A DNA stretch of 64,000 nucleotides from Amycolatopsis oliviviridis (GTDB taxonomy: Bacteria > Actinomycetota > Actinomycetes > Mycobacteriales > Pseudonocardiaceae): positions 383 through 64,382 of the forward strand of contig NZ_BNAY01000015.1 in the NCBI RefSeq assembly GCF_014654365.1, in the 5' to 3' direction. Every line of letters starts with the position of its first letter. The first letter of the stretch is position 1. The notes below the pieces were generated by a model. The model searched no databases. It had not been told where the DNA came from and saw only the letters and a program-made list of their open reading frames with translations. Both the position numbers and the translations under genes were made by a program. Shown here in pieces: positions 44,077 through 52,825 of this stretch.

Positions 44077-45168
44077 TCAGAACTTGGTGCCCAGCCAGGT
44101 CATCGCGACCGGGCCGCCCGCCGAGACACCGCCGATGTGTTCCAGCAGCGGGAATTCCTGCCAGGTGACGTCGGCGCCGAGGGCCTGGTAGCGGTCGCGC
44201 AGGCCCTTGCCGACCGAGAGCGGGATCAGTTCGTCCAGCGACGCGTGGTACAGGTAGACCGGCGCGCCCGGTTTGGTCTTGCCCGCCAGGTTCTCGCCGA
44301 GCCGGGCCTGCCAGCGCGGGTCCGAGGAAACGTTCGGCACGGTCGTGAAGTCGTTGAGCCGCGCGAAAGGCGCGGCCGCGCCGAGTTCGACGGTGCACGC
44401 TTCCTTGACCTTCGCGACGGCCTTCTCGCCCTTCGCGTTGAGGACGTCGTTGAAGGGCAGCTCCGGATACGCGGTCGCGTAGCCGACAGCCGCGCCGAGC
44501 ACGAGACCGAACGCCGGTCCGCCGTCGTTGAACTTCAGGACCGCGTTCAGATCCGCCGGGACACCGCCTTCCGCGACGCCGACCAGGTTGACGTCGGGGG
44601 CGTAGGACGGTTGCAGTTCGCCGGCGAACGCCGCGGCCTGGCCTCCTTGGGAGTAGCCGAAAACGCCGACCGGGCCGCTCTTCGACAGCCCGGCTTCGGG
44701 AACCCGGGAGGCGGCACGGGCGGCGTCGAGGACGGCCCGGCCTTCCGACTGGCCGACGGCGTAGGTGTGCGTGCCCGGGGTGCCGAGGCCCTCGTAGTCG
44801 GTCACGACGACCGCCCAGCCGCGTGAAAGCGCCTGGCTCATCAGGAGGACTTCGTTCTCGGACCCGTTCGTCAGCCGGGTCGACGGCGCGCAGCGGTCGC
44901 CGAGACCGTGCGTGCCGACGGCGTAGCTGACCAGCGGGCGCGGTCCCTTCGTCCACGGTGCGGGCGGGACCAGCAGGATGCCCGACACCGTGTTCGGCTT
45001 CCCGGTGGCGGAAGTCGAGCGATAGGTGAGTTTCCACGCCTTCGCCGGGGCGGTGGCGACGACCCGTTTGTAGTCGACCAGGTCCCCGGGTGCGCTCGGC
45101 GCGGCTTGCGCGGCGGGCGCGCCGATCAGGGTGGCTGCGAGGGCTGAGACCAGAACTGTCCGAAGCAC
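44077..45168 (-). CDS. Secreted lipase/esterase (secretory lipase family)
   Basis: 363 aa: Sec signal (about 1-24, ending APAAQA), then an alpha/beta hydrolase with nucleophile Ser in GVFGYSQGGQAAAF near residue 173, Asp in HASLDELIPL and His in LLEHIGG. This matches the LIP/secretory lipase family of actinomycetes and fungi, acting on extracellular esters. GTG 45168 is preceded by GGAGG. It diverges from a TetR regulator gene, which may control it. Confidence 0.88.
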   Translation of the reverse strand: MLRTVLVSALAATLIGAPAAQAAPSAPGDLVDYKRVVATAPAKAWKLTYRSTSATGKPNTVSGILLVPPAPWTKGPRPLVSYAVGTHGLGDRCAPSTRLTNGSENEVLLMSQALSRGWAVVVTDYEGLGTPGTHTYAVGQSEGRAVLDAARAASRVPEAGLSKSGPVGVFGYSQGGQAAAFAGELQPSYAPDVNLVGVAEGGVPADLNAVLKFNDGGPAFGLVLGAAVGYATAYPELPFNDVLNAKGEKAVAKVKEACTVELGAAAPFARLNDFTTVPNVSSDPRWQARLGENLAGKTKPGAPVYLYHASLDELIPLSVGKGLRDRYQALGADVTWQEFPLLEHIGGVSAGGPVAMTWLGTKF

Positions 45169-45259
45169 CGTTGCCTCCAGTTTGGTAATCGAGATTTTCG
45201 CAATGTAGGCGGTGTTGGTAGCATCTGGCAATCCCTGTTACCGAATCGGGGGAGGTCGA

Positions 45260-45880
45260 GTGGCCCGCACGTACGGCGGGGTCGCACCGGAGCAGCGGCG
45301 CGCCGAACGGCGTGAACGCCTGCTCACCGCGGCCCTGGACCTGTTCACCTCGACGGGCTACCGGCAGGCGAAGATCACCGAGTTGTGCACCCGGGCAGGC
45401 GTCTCCACGCGGAACTTCTACGAGGAGTTCGAGAGCAAGGAGAAGGTGCTGCTGACCCTGCACGAGCGCATCAACGCCCTCGCGCTGGAGCACGTCACCG
45501 GCACACTGGAACGGCTGGAAGACGCGGACGCGGTCACCCGGATCGGGACGCTGCTGGACGTCTTCGTCGGCACGGTGACCTCGGATCCCCGGATGCCGAG
45601 GCTGAATTACGTCGAGGCGGTCGGCGTCAGCGCCGCTTTGGAGGCGCAGCACCAGGAATGGGTCGACCGGTGGGCCGCGTTCATCGAAGCCGAGGCCCGG
45701 CACGCGGCCGCGCACGGGGTGGCGCCGGACCGCGACTACCACCTGACGGCGATCGCGCTCGTCGGCGCCGCGACCGGGCTGCTGCGCGAGTGGCAGGCGC
45801 ACACCCCGCCGTTGCCTGTCGCCGAGGTCGCCGCCGAACTGCGCGCCCTGATGCTGGCCGCGATCACCCGGCCCGCCTGA
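45260..45880 (+). CDS. TetR/AcrR-family transcriptional regulator
   Basis: 206 aa. Helix-turn-helix AKITELCTRAGVSTRNFYEEF with ESKEKVLLTLHERI. GTG 45260 (VARTYGGVAPEQ) has a strong GGGGGAGG site; upstream frame to 45212 is non-homologous. Divergent from the secreted lipase gene with 91 bases between, so lipase control is a reasonable guess. It ends three bases before a family B palindrome. Confidence 0.88.
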   Translation: MARTYGGVAPEQRRAERRERLLTAALDLFTSTGYRQAKITELCTRAGVSTRNFYEEFESKEKVLLTLHERINALALEHVTGTLERLEDADAVTRIGTLLDVFVGTVTSDPRMPRLNYVEAVGVSAALEAQHQEWVDRWAAFIEAEARHAAAHGVAPDRDYHLTAIALVGAATGLLREWQAHTPPLPVAEVAAELRALMLAAITRPA

Positions 45881-45883
45881 CCC

Positions 45884-45962
45884 CGCGTTTCGTCCTCTGA
45901 ATGCGGTCGTTTCCCATCGCGAGTACCGCATCGCAAGTACCGCATTCAGAGGACGAAATGCG
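45884..45962. repeat. Family B palindrome between TetR and cvnD
   Basis: Arms 45884-45907 and 45939-45962 pair with one or two mismatches. The loop region contains a 14-bp near-tandem duplication (CGCGAGTACCGCAT then CGCAAGTACCGCAT). It abuts both stop codons (45880 and 45963) exactly, filling the whole convergent gap. Confidence 0.75.
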
Positions 45963-46556
45963 TCAGGAAGCGGCCGACGCCCGCCGGAAGGTGTTGTGCA
46001 GCACCGCCAGCAGCGCGTCCCGCACCGAAAGCCGCTGCCGCGCGTCGAACGTGATCAGCGGGACGTCCTCGCTCACCGCGAGCGCCCAGCGCACGTCTTC
46101 GAGATCGTGCTTGAGGGAGCCGTCGAAGACGTTCACCCCGACCACGAACGGCAGCCCGGCCTTCTCGAAGTAGTCGACAGCCGGGTAGCAGTCGTCGAGC
46201 CGCCGGGTGTCGACGATGACGAGCGCGCCCAGCGCGCCCAGCACGAGGTCGTGCCACATGAAGCCGAACCGGTCCTGCCCCGGCGTCCCGAAGAGGTACA
46301 GCTTCACCTCTTCGTCGATGGTGATGCAGCCGAAGTCCAGCGCCACCGTGGTGGTGGTCTTCGACGGCACCTCCCCGCCCGAGCCGTCGACGGCGGCACC
46401 CGCCGAGGTCATGGCGGCCTCGGTGGTCAGCGGTTTGATCTCCGAGATCGCGCCGACGGTGGTCGTCTTGCCGACCCCGAACCCGCCCGCGATGACGATC
46501 TTGACCGGTGTCGGCGGCTTGGCCGACACCGGTTCAGCGAATTGCTTCGAGTCCAC
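45963..46556 (-). CDS. cvnD: Conservon GTPase CvnD
   Basis: 197 aa, small Ras/Arf-like ATP/GTP-binding protein. P-loop GGFGVGKTT (24-32), switch region with TTTVALDFGCITID, and LFGTPGQDRFGFMW, the G3-like motif. Conservon GTPases associate with the membrane and pass signals with CvnA-C; in Streptomyces they influence development and antibiotic production. Start ATG 46556 overlaps cvnC by 23 nt. Last gene of the operon. Confidence 0.95.
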   Translation of the reverse strand: MDSKQFAEPVSAKPPTPVKIVIAGGFGVGKTTTVGAISEIKPLTTEAAMTSAGAAVDGSGGEVPSKTTTTVALDFGCITIDEEVKLYLFGTPGQDRFGFMWHDLVLGALGALVIVDTRRLDDCYPAVDYFEKAGLPFVVGVNVFDGSLKHDLEDVRWALAVSEDVPLITFDARQRLSVRDALLAVLHNTFRRASAAS

Positions 46557-46914
46557 GAATGACCCTTTCGATCATGCCGAGGTCCTGGGTGAAGGCTCCG
46601 GCCGGGCGACGCAGCACGACGTAACCGAGCGCGGCGAGATCCGCCACGAGCACCCGGGCCACGCCGATGTGCAGGCCGAGCATCGCCGCCACTTCGGCGA
46701 CGGATTTCGTTTCCCGGCAAAGGGAAACGATCTCCCGTCGTTCGAAGGTGAGCCTCGCCTGTGACGCGGCGCCGAGCCTGCTCGTGAGCACCTGTGCCTC
46801 GATTTCGAGCGTGCCGTCCACCGGCTGCGCGCGGCCGGCGGTGAGCAGATACGGGCGCAGCGGTGAGATGCTCTGTTCGGAGCCTCTCGGCTGAGGTACC
46901 TGATCGTCGCTCAT
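46534..46914 (-). CDS. cvnC: Conservon protein CvnC (DUF742)
   Basis: 126 aa, DUF742: PLRPYLLTAGRAQP at the start, helix-turn-helix-like KSVAEVAAMLGLHIGVARVLVADL in the middle (cited by its core VAEVAAMLGLHIGVARVL), and RVIRGLEAIR at the end. Cytoplasmic partner of CvnB and CvnD; no enzyme activity known. It starts 20 bases after the cvnB stop. Confidence 0.95.
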   Translation of the reverse strand: MSDDQVPQPRGSEQSISPLRPYLLTAGRAQPVDGTLEIEAQVLTSRLGAASQARLTFERREIVSLCRETKSVAEVAAMLGLHIGVARVLVADLAALGYVVLRRPAGAFTQDLGMIERVIRGLEAIR

Positions 46915-46934
46915 TCCCTTTTCCCCTCGTCAGT

Positions 46935-47360
46935 TCAGCTGCCGACGCTCTTCTTCAGTTCCTCGATCAGCGCGGGGGTGAGCACCTCGGTGGCGCGGTT
47001 GGCGAACATCGCCATCTCGTAGGCGATCGTGCCGAGGCTGGCCTGCTTGGTGGCGAGCACGCCGAGCGAACAACCGATGCTGATCGTGCAGACCAGCAGG
47101 TAGCCCTGCTCCAGCTCGATGATGATCTTGTCGGGCGACCCGAGCGGGTGGCTCTCGGAGACGCCGTGCGCCAGTCCGAGCATCGCCGAGCAGATCGCGG
47201 CCAGCCGGTCGGCGTTGGCGCGTTCCAGCTCGGACGACATCGCGATCAGCAGGCCGTCGGCCGAGACGGCGATCGCGCCCATCGCGCTCGCCGTGTTCTG
47301 TGCGAAGCGCGTCACCAACCAGTTGAAGTTCCGGGCTTCGACGCTGACTCCGGTCGTCAT
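46935..47360 (-). CDS. cvnB: Conservon roadblock/LC7 protein CvnB
   Basis: 141 aa, a single roadblock/LC7 domain: NWLVTRFAQNTASAMGAIAVSADGLLIAMS (core MGAIAVSADGLLIAMS) and GYLLVCTISIGCSLGVLA. Roadblock proteins regulate small GTPases, here CvnD. ATG 47360 overlaps the cvnA stop by 4 nt (ATGA). Confidence 0.96.
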   Translation of the reverse strand: MTTGVSVEARNFNWLVTRFAQNTASAMGAIAVSADGLLIAMSSELERANADRLAAICSAMLGLAHGVSESHPLGSPDKIIIELEQGYLLVCTISIGCSLGVLATKQASLGTIAYEMAMFANRATEVLTPALIEELKKSVGS

Positions 47361-50077
47361 CTCTTGCTCTTCTCTCTCTGTTCCATCTCCGGGTTGACGG
47401 CTTTCTCCAACCCGTCACTGAAGGCGTCGAACGCGGCACGCTCGGCCTCGGGGTCACGCATGCCCTTGGGCTTGGTGGTGTTCAGTGCCGCCCGCGCGGT
47501 CTGGTGTCGCGCGGCCGGTCCTTTCGCCAGCCCCGGCGCCAGCTGGGCACCGGGGACCCGCCGGGTGAGACCGCCGCGCGAGGCGGCGGGCACCGGTGTC
47601 GGGGTCGGCATCGGCATGGGCATCGGGTTGCCCGCCGGCGGGCTCACCGGGGGCGGGGATGCTTGCGGCGGTACCGAATCTCTGGAAGACGACGTGGTGG
47701 CCTTCGCGAGCCCGGCCTCGAACCCGTCGAAGGCCGCTTTGGCCGCTTCTGGATCATGCCTGGACAACTGTCGCGACGGTGCGTCGGGGGCACCGGGGAG
47801 CTGCGCGCCCTTGACCCGCCGCCGCAATCCGCCGCGGGTCTCCCCGGAATCGGCGGTCAGCGTCGGCTTGGGCGCCTCGTACGCGGGCACCGGCGTGAGC
47901 GAGGGCGCGGGCGGCGGCGTGGGTTCCGGCATCGGCATCGGCTCCGGGATCTCCCCGTCGGTCTTGCGGAACCAGCGGAAGTCCCGCGGCGGCAGACCGT
48001 CGCGCGGGATCATCCCGGCGATCGCCAGCGTCGGCGGCTCGTGCGTGGACGCCTCGTCCCGCTTCCGGGGCTTCGGCTGAGACCGCTGTGGCTGTGGCTG
48101 TGGCTGCGGCTCGGGTTCGTCGCCCGGTTCCGCCGTCGGCCACGCCGGCGGCGCCGGGACGGACTTGGGCACGGGCGCCCGGTAGGTCAGCAGATCCGAC
48201 GGGACGGTGATCCGCGCGGTGATGCCCGCGCCGGGTTCGGTCTCGGTCAGCTCGACCTTGAGCCCGTGCCGCCGCGCGAGCCGTCCGACCACGAACAGCC
48301 CGAGCACACTGGTCGGCGCCAGTTCAAGCCGCTCGCGTTCGACCAGCCGCCGGTTCTCCTCGGCGAGCCGTTCGGCGGTCATGCCGATGCCCTGGTCCAC
48401 GATGACGATCAGGCAGGAGCCGTCGGGCAGGATCTTCGTGCCGACGTCCACAAAGGACTCGGGCGGGGAGAACGACGTCGCGTTCTCCAGCAGCTCGGCG
48501 AAGATCAGCACCAGATCCGAACCGAACGGCGACGAGAGCAGGAGGTCGCCCATCGAACCGAGCCGGACCCGCTGGTAGTCCTCGATCTCCGCGAGCGCCG
48601 AACGCAGCGCCGTCGACAGCTCGATCGGCCCGGAAATCCTTGCCTCGTCACGGTTTCCCGAAACGACGAGGAGGTTGTCCGCGTTCCGGCGCAGACGCGT
48701 GGAGAGGTGGTCGAGCCGGTAGAGGCTCGCCAGCAGCGCGACGTCCTGTTCGTTGCGCTCCAGTTCGTCGACCAGCGCCAGCTGCCTGCCGACCAGGTTC
48801 TGCGTCCGCTTCGCGACGTTGGCGAACATGAGGCCGACGTTGCGTCGCGTGACAGCCTGCCGTTCCACCAGTTCGGCCGCGGTCGCCTGGACCCGGTTGA
48901 ACGCCTCGGCCAGCTTGCCGAGTTCGTCCTGGGACGACACGTCGATGGTGGCGAGCCGCGGCGCGAGTTCCTCGGCCTGCTCGGTGTCGGTGACGCGCAC
49001 CAGTTCGGTGCTCGCGAGGTCGGCGACCGACGTCGCCGCCGTGGTCAGCTTCCGCAGCGGATCCGCGATCGACCGGCTGACCGCGATCGCGAGACCACCG
49101 ACCAGCAGGAACAGCACACCGGCGCCGATACCGATCGTCCACGCCAGGTTCTGCGCGGCGTCCGCCCGCGCGGTCGCGGTGTCGGTGATGCCGGTGGTGA
49201 CCGCGTCCTGGGCGAGCCGTCGCTGATTGGACTGGGCGTCGACGGCGCCGAGGATGTCCGGCAGCAGGTTCTGCACGGCCTGCGGGCCGCGGGCTTCCGC
49301 GATCTTCCCTTCCAGCGCGTCGACCCGGCGGCCCGTCTCGCCCTGCTCGACCGCGACGACCTGGGTGGCCTGGGTGACGTCGGCCTGCTGCACGAACCGT
49401 TCGAGGAACAGCGAAGACTGCTGTTTCGCGTCGGCGAGCACCGGCTCACCGGACTCGGGGGTGGCCAGCACGATGATCAACGCCATGCCGCGCAACGAGT
49501 TCTCCTCGTTCGCGCGCAGCAGCGCGTCGAGCGCGGTCAGCTGCCGGGTGCCCTCCGCGTCACTGGTCTGCTGCGGGACGAGGCGGAGCGAGTTGATGAC
49601 CGCGTCGATCACCGCGTGATACGTCCGCGCCACGCTGTCCAGCGAGGCTCCGCGCCGGAGCGCGTTCTCCCGGATCTCGTTCAGCGACCCGATCCGCACC
49701 AGCGCCGCCGCGAGTTCCTCCGGCGCGTCGGCGGGCAGTTGCGCGCGTACCTGGTTCACCGTGTCCGCGACGACGCCCTGCTGCTTCACCATCGCGGAAC
49801 TGCTCGCCGACGACGACGCGATGTAATGCGCCGTCAGCAGCCGTTCCCGCTGCAGTTCCCACGCCAGCGTGCCGAGGGCACGGGCCTGGGACGCGACGTC
49901 GGCGGTGGTGCGCGCGGACCGGGCGTCGTCGATCTCTCCGGCGACGTAAGGCACCGACACCAGGACCACGGCGGTCAGCGGCAGCATCAGGAGCAGGTTG
50001 AGCTTGCCCCGGATGCCGAGTCTGCCGAGCAACCCGGAACGCGGGGTGCGTTCCGGCCGGGTCTTCCCGTGCCTCAT
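47357..50077 (-). CDS. cvnA: Conservon sensor-kinase-like protein CvnA with NIT domain
   Basis: 906 aa: membrane helix 1 (about 25-47), external nitrate/nitrite-sensing-like (NIT) domain (about 55-300), helix 2 (about 309-333), HAMP, a coiled coil and an HATPase domain with N-box ELLENATSFSPPESF near residue 530 and GLFVVGRLARRHGL. No canonical HisKA His is evident, as usual for CvnA. The C-terminal third is Pro-rich and contains two copies of RGGLxRRVxGAQL (near 747 and 832), each followed by RDPEAxxAAFDxFxxGLxKA. ATG 50077 follows AAAGG; GTG 50083 would overlap the ABC ATPase stop by 4 nt. Either way it is coupled to the importer genes. Confidence 0.92.
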   Translation of the reverse strand: MRHGKTRPERTPRSGLLGRLGIRGKLNLLLMLPLTAVVLVSVPYVAGEIDDARSARTTADVASQARALGTLAWELQRERLLTAHYIASSSASSSAMVKQQGVVADTVNQVRAQLPADAPEELAAALVRIGSLNEIRENALRRGASLDSVARTYHAVIDAVINSLRLVPQQTSDAEGTRQLTALDALLRANEENSLRGMALIIVLATPESGEPVLADAKQQSSLFLERFVQQADVTQATQVVAVEQGETGRRVDALEGKIAEARGPQAVQNLLPDILGAVDAQSNQRRLAQDAVTTGITDTATARADAAQNLAWTIGIGAGVLFLLVGGLAIAVSRSIADPLRKLTTAATSVADLASTELVRVTDTEQAEELAPRLATIDVSSQDELGKLAEAFNRVQATAAELVERQAVTRRNVGLMFANVAKRTQNLVGRQLALVDELERNEQDVALLASLYRLDHLSTRLRRNADNLLVVSGNRDEARISGPIELSTALRSALAEIEDYQRVRLGSMGDLLLSSPFGSDLVLIFAELLENATSFSPPESFVDVGTKILPDGSCLIVIVDQGIGMTAERLAEENRRLVERERLELAPTSVLGLFVVGRLARRHGLKVELTETEPGAGITARITVPSDLLTYRAPVPKSVPAPPAWPTAEPGDEPEPQPQPQPQRSQPKPRKRDEASTHEPPTLAIAGMIPRDGLPPRDFRWFRKTDGEIPEPMPMPEPTPPPAPSLTPVPAYEAPKPTLTADSGETRGGLRRRVKGAQLPGAPDAPSRQLSRHDPEAAKAAFDGFEAGLAKATTSSSRDSVPPQASPPPVSPPAGNPMPMPMPTPTPVPAASRGGLTRRVPGAQLAPGLAKGPAARHQTARAALNTTKPKGMRDPEAERAAFDAFSDGLEKAVNPEMEQREKSKR

Positions 50078-50079
50078 GG

Positions 50080-50868
50080 TCACCTTTCTTCTCGGCTCCG
50101 CCCGAGATGTCCGCGGTGCTGTTCCCGGACGAGGTCTTCGATGGACGCGCGCAGCGCGACGAACTCCGGCGCGCGTTTGACCGCGAGTTCGCGGTCTTCG
50201 GGCAGGTCGACCGCGATGTCGGCGGCCACCCGGCCCGGGTCCGAGGCCAGCACCACGACGCGCCGTCCGAGGAACACGGCCTCTTCGACGTCGTGCGTGA
50301 CCATCAGCACCGTGGTCCCGGTGTCGGTCCAGATCCGGCGGATCAGGACCTGCATGTCCTCTTTCGTCTGGACGTCCAGCGCGCCGAAAGGTTCGTCCAG
50401 CAGCAGCACGTCGGGCTCGCCCGCCAGCGCCCTGGCGATCGCGACGCGCTGCTTCTGCCCGCCGGAAAGCTGTTTGGGCAAGGACTTCCGCAGGTGGTCG
50501 AGCCCGGTCTCTTCGAGGTACCAGCCGACCCGGCGTGCGCGTTCGGCCTTGTCGAGGCCGAGCAGTTCGAGTCCGAACGCGACATTGCTCTCCACCGTGC
50601 GCCACGGGTACAGCGCGCCGTGCTGGAACACCAGGCCGCGATCCGGGCCGGGCCCGGTCACGGCGTCGCCGTCGAGGGTGATGAGGCCTTCGGACGGTTC
50701 GGTCAGCCCGGCGATCAGCGAGAGCAGGGTCGACTTGCCGGACCCGCTCGCGCCGACCACGCAGACGAAGTCGCCGCGCGCGATGTCGAGGTCGATCCCG
50801 TCGAGCGCGCGGGTGGTCTTGCCGCGGACGGCGTAGTCCTTCGCGACGGCCTTCAGCTGGAGCGTCAT
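50080..50868 (-). CDS. NMT1/SsuB-type ABC importer ATP-binding protein
   Basis: 262 aa: Walker A GASGSGKST (39-47), Q-loop LVFQHGALYPWRTVESNV, signature [14 protein letters not shown], Walker B VLLLDEPFGALD, switch His in MVTHDVEEAV. Nitrate/sulfonate/taurine (SsuB/TauB) class. It overlaps the permease gene upstream (ATGA) and directly precedes cvnA with at most a few bases overlap or gap. Confidence 0.94.
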   Translation of the reverse strand: MTLQLKAVAKDYAVRGKTTRALDGIDLDIARGDFVCVVGASGSGKSTLLSLIAGLTEPSEGLITLDGDAVTGPGPDRGLVFQHGALYPWRTVESNVAFGLELLGLDKAERARRVGWYLEETGLDHLRKSLPKQLSGGQKQRVAIARALAGEPDVLLLDEPFGALDVQTKEDMQVLIRRIWTDTGTTVLMVTHDVEEAVFLGRRVVVLASDPGRVAADIAVDLPEDRELAVKRAPEFVALRASIEDLVREQHRGHLGRSREER

Positions 50869-51824
50869 GCGGCCCACTTCCCGACCCGGGCCCGCAGGAG
50901 CCGCAACGCGATGTCGATGATCAGTCCGAGCAGGCCGATCACGATCAGCAGCGCGAAGATCCGGTCGGTCTGGGTGAACCGCTGCGCCCGCATGATCCGC
51001 AGGCCGAGCCCGGCGGTGGCGTTGATCAGCTCGGCGACCACCACGAAGTTCCACGCGGCCGCGGCGTTGACACGGGTCGCGTCGAGCATGCCGGGCAGCG
51101 CGTGCGGGACGATCACCTTGCGCAGGACCTCGCCGCGCCGCGCGCCGAGCGTGTAGGACACGTCGATCAGCGAACGCGGCACGCCGCGGACGGCGTCGGC
51201 GGTCATCAGCGTGTTGAAGAAGACCGTGCCCAGGAACAGGACCGCGACCTTCGACGGCTCGCCGAGGCCGAGCCAGATCATCAGCAGCGGGATGAACGCG
51301 CTGGCCGGCAGGTACCGCAGCATCGCGATGACCGGTTCGAACAGCGCCAGTCCCGCGTTGAACGTCCCCATCACGATGCCGAGCGGGACCGACACGACGA
51401 CCGCGAGCCCGAAGCCGAGCAGCACCCGCTGGGTCGTGGCCCAGAGGTCGCTGAACAGTTCGCCGGACTTGATCATCTCCAGCAGCGCGTCGAACACCGC
51501 GACCGGCGTCGGCAGGAACAGGGGCTTGATGGTGCCCAGCGCGTTCAGGGTCACCCAGATCAGCAGCGGGATCGCGAACGAGGCCACCGCCAGCGTCCAC
51601 CGCCAGCGCGCGGGGATCGGTGTCCGGAGCGAGAACAGCGGGGACGCGTTCGGCTTGAGGCCCGCCCGGCGGGGCAGCGGCGCCCAGTCGGGTCGCGCGC
51701 CACTCCGCCGTCGGTTTTCCTGCGCTTCGGCGAGCCGCAGCTCGTCGTCGAGACGCCGCGCTTCGGCCTCGTCAGCGGCGTCCGTCCGCTGAGAGGCCTG
51801 CTTCGCCGCGTCCGTGGTGCTCAC
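50865..51824 (-). CDS. NMT1/SsuC-type ABC importer permease
   Basis: 319 aa. An unusually long hydrophilic N-terminus (about 75 residues, rich in Asp, Glu, Arg, Ala) precedes six membrane helices. The EAA-loop region SLIDVSYTLGARRGEVLRKVIVPHALPGML (core YTLGARRGEVLRKVIVPHAL) contacts the ATPase. Starts at GTG 51824 inside the binding-protein stop. Confidence 0.93.
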   Translation of the reverse strand: MSTTDAAKQASQRTDAADEAEARRLDDELRLAEAQENRRRSGARPDWAPLPRRAGLKPNASPLFSLRTPIPARWRWTLAVASFAIPLLIWVTLNALGTIKPLFLPTPVAVFDALLEMIKSGELFSDLWATTQRVLLGFGLAVVVSVPLGIVMGTFNAGLALFEPVIAMLRYLPASAFIPLLMIWLGLGEPSKVAVLFLGTVFFNTLMTADAVRGVPRSLIDVSYTLGARRGEVLRKVIVPHALPGMLDATRVNAAAAWNFVVVAELINATAGLGLRIMRAQRFTQTDRIFALLIVIGLLGLIIDIALRLLRARVGKWAA

Positions 51825-52825
51825 TTCACCGCCTTGACGTACTGGTCGTCGAACAGCGCGTCGAAGTTGGGCCGGTTCTGGGCGAGGCCGTTGGAGACGA
51901 TGAAGTCGGCGATCTTGCCCGCCTGGAAGTTCAGGTGGGCGGGGGTGACGCCGGGGGTGAAGGCGTCGAGGTTCTGCTGCTTGGTGAAGATCGTGGTGCC
52001 CGCGTCGTAGGTCTTGTACTCCTCGATCGACACGGCGCCGCGTTTGGCCATGATCCTCACGGCCTCGTCCCGGTTCTGCTTGATCCACTCGATCGTCTCG
52101 AACCAGGTGTTCACCAGCGCCTGGACCTCCTTCTTGCGCTCCTTCGACATCTGTTCGGAGACGACCAGGTGGTCGGGGATGGCACCGGGGAACTCGGCGG
52201 ACGTCGCGATCGCGCGGCTGCCGGGGCGCTCGAGCGCCTTCGTGGTGAAGGGGGCGAAGGCGGCGACGGCGTCGACCTGCTCGCCGACGAACGCGGCCGC
52301 GGCGGCGTCGGTCAGCAGCGGGACCAGCTCGACGTCCTTTTCGGTCAGCTTCGCCTCCTGCAGCGCGAGCAGCAGGAGGTAGTGGTCGACGGTGCCCTGC
52401 TCGACGGCGATCTTCTTGCCCTTGAGGTCGGCGACGCCGGTGATGCCCTGGCGGGCGATGATCTTGTCGTTGCCGGTCGAGTTGTCGTTGACCAGGACGA
52501 CCGACAGCTTCGCGCCGCCGCTGACCGACGCGAGGGTGTCGTTCAGGGTCTGGCTGTTGGCGTCGATCGCGCCGGAGGACAGTGCGTTGATGCTCTCGGT
52601 GTAGCTGTCGAACCACTTCAGATCGACGGTCACGCCGTTCTTCTCGAAGAGGCCCTTCTCCTGGGCCACCGCCCACGGGAACCAGCCCGGCCAGGCGCTG
52701 TAACCGATGGTGACCTTGGTGCCGGAGGCCGCCGTGCTGTCGGAACATGCCGAAAGGGCGGTCACGCCTGCGAGCGAAATGGCGCACAACAACGCCGTCA
52801 CGAGACGGCGGGAACGGGAAATCAC
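51821..52825 (-). CDS. NMT1-family ABC importer substrate-binding lipoprotein
   Basis: 334 aa with a lipoprotein signal ending in LSAC (about Cys27). The mature start VTIGYSAWPGWFPWAVAQEKG and AIDANSQTLNDTLASVSGG, NDNSTGNDKII and EQGTVDHYLLL resemble the binding proteins annotated as 'urea carboxylase-related', which occur with guanidine- or urea-degrading genes; sulfonate, nitrate or thiamine-precursor transport are alternatives. I start it at GTG 52825 with AGGAG six bases upstream; the frame to 52915 is not homologous. First gene of a seven-gene operon with the conservon. No ykkC-type riboswitch was seen upstream. Confidence 0.88.
   Translation of the reverse strand: MISRSRRLVTALLCAISLAGVTALSACSDSTAASGTKVTIGYSAWPGWFPWAVAQEKGLFEKNGVTVDLKWFDSYTESINALSSGAIDANSQTLNDTLASVSGGAKLSVVLVNDNSTGNDKIIARQGITGVADLKGKKIAVEQGTVDHYLLLLALQEAKLTEKDVELVPLLTDAAAAAFVGEQVDAVAAFAPFTTKALERPGSRAIATSAEFPGAIPDHLVVSEQMSKERKKEVQALVNTWFETIEWIKQNRDEAVRIMAKRGAVSIEEYKTYDAGTTIFTKQQNLDAFTPGVTPAHLNFQAGKIADFIVSNGLAQNRPNFDALFDDQYVKAVK

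Noticed and set aside
47504-50836. An 1110-codon open frame on the plus strand opposite cvnA and the ABC ATPase gene
   Set aside because: It is a mirror of GC-rich codon use in the real minus-strand genes: low-complexity Arg/Gly/Ala composition and no recognisable domain.
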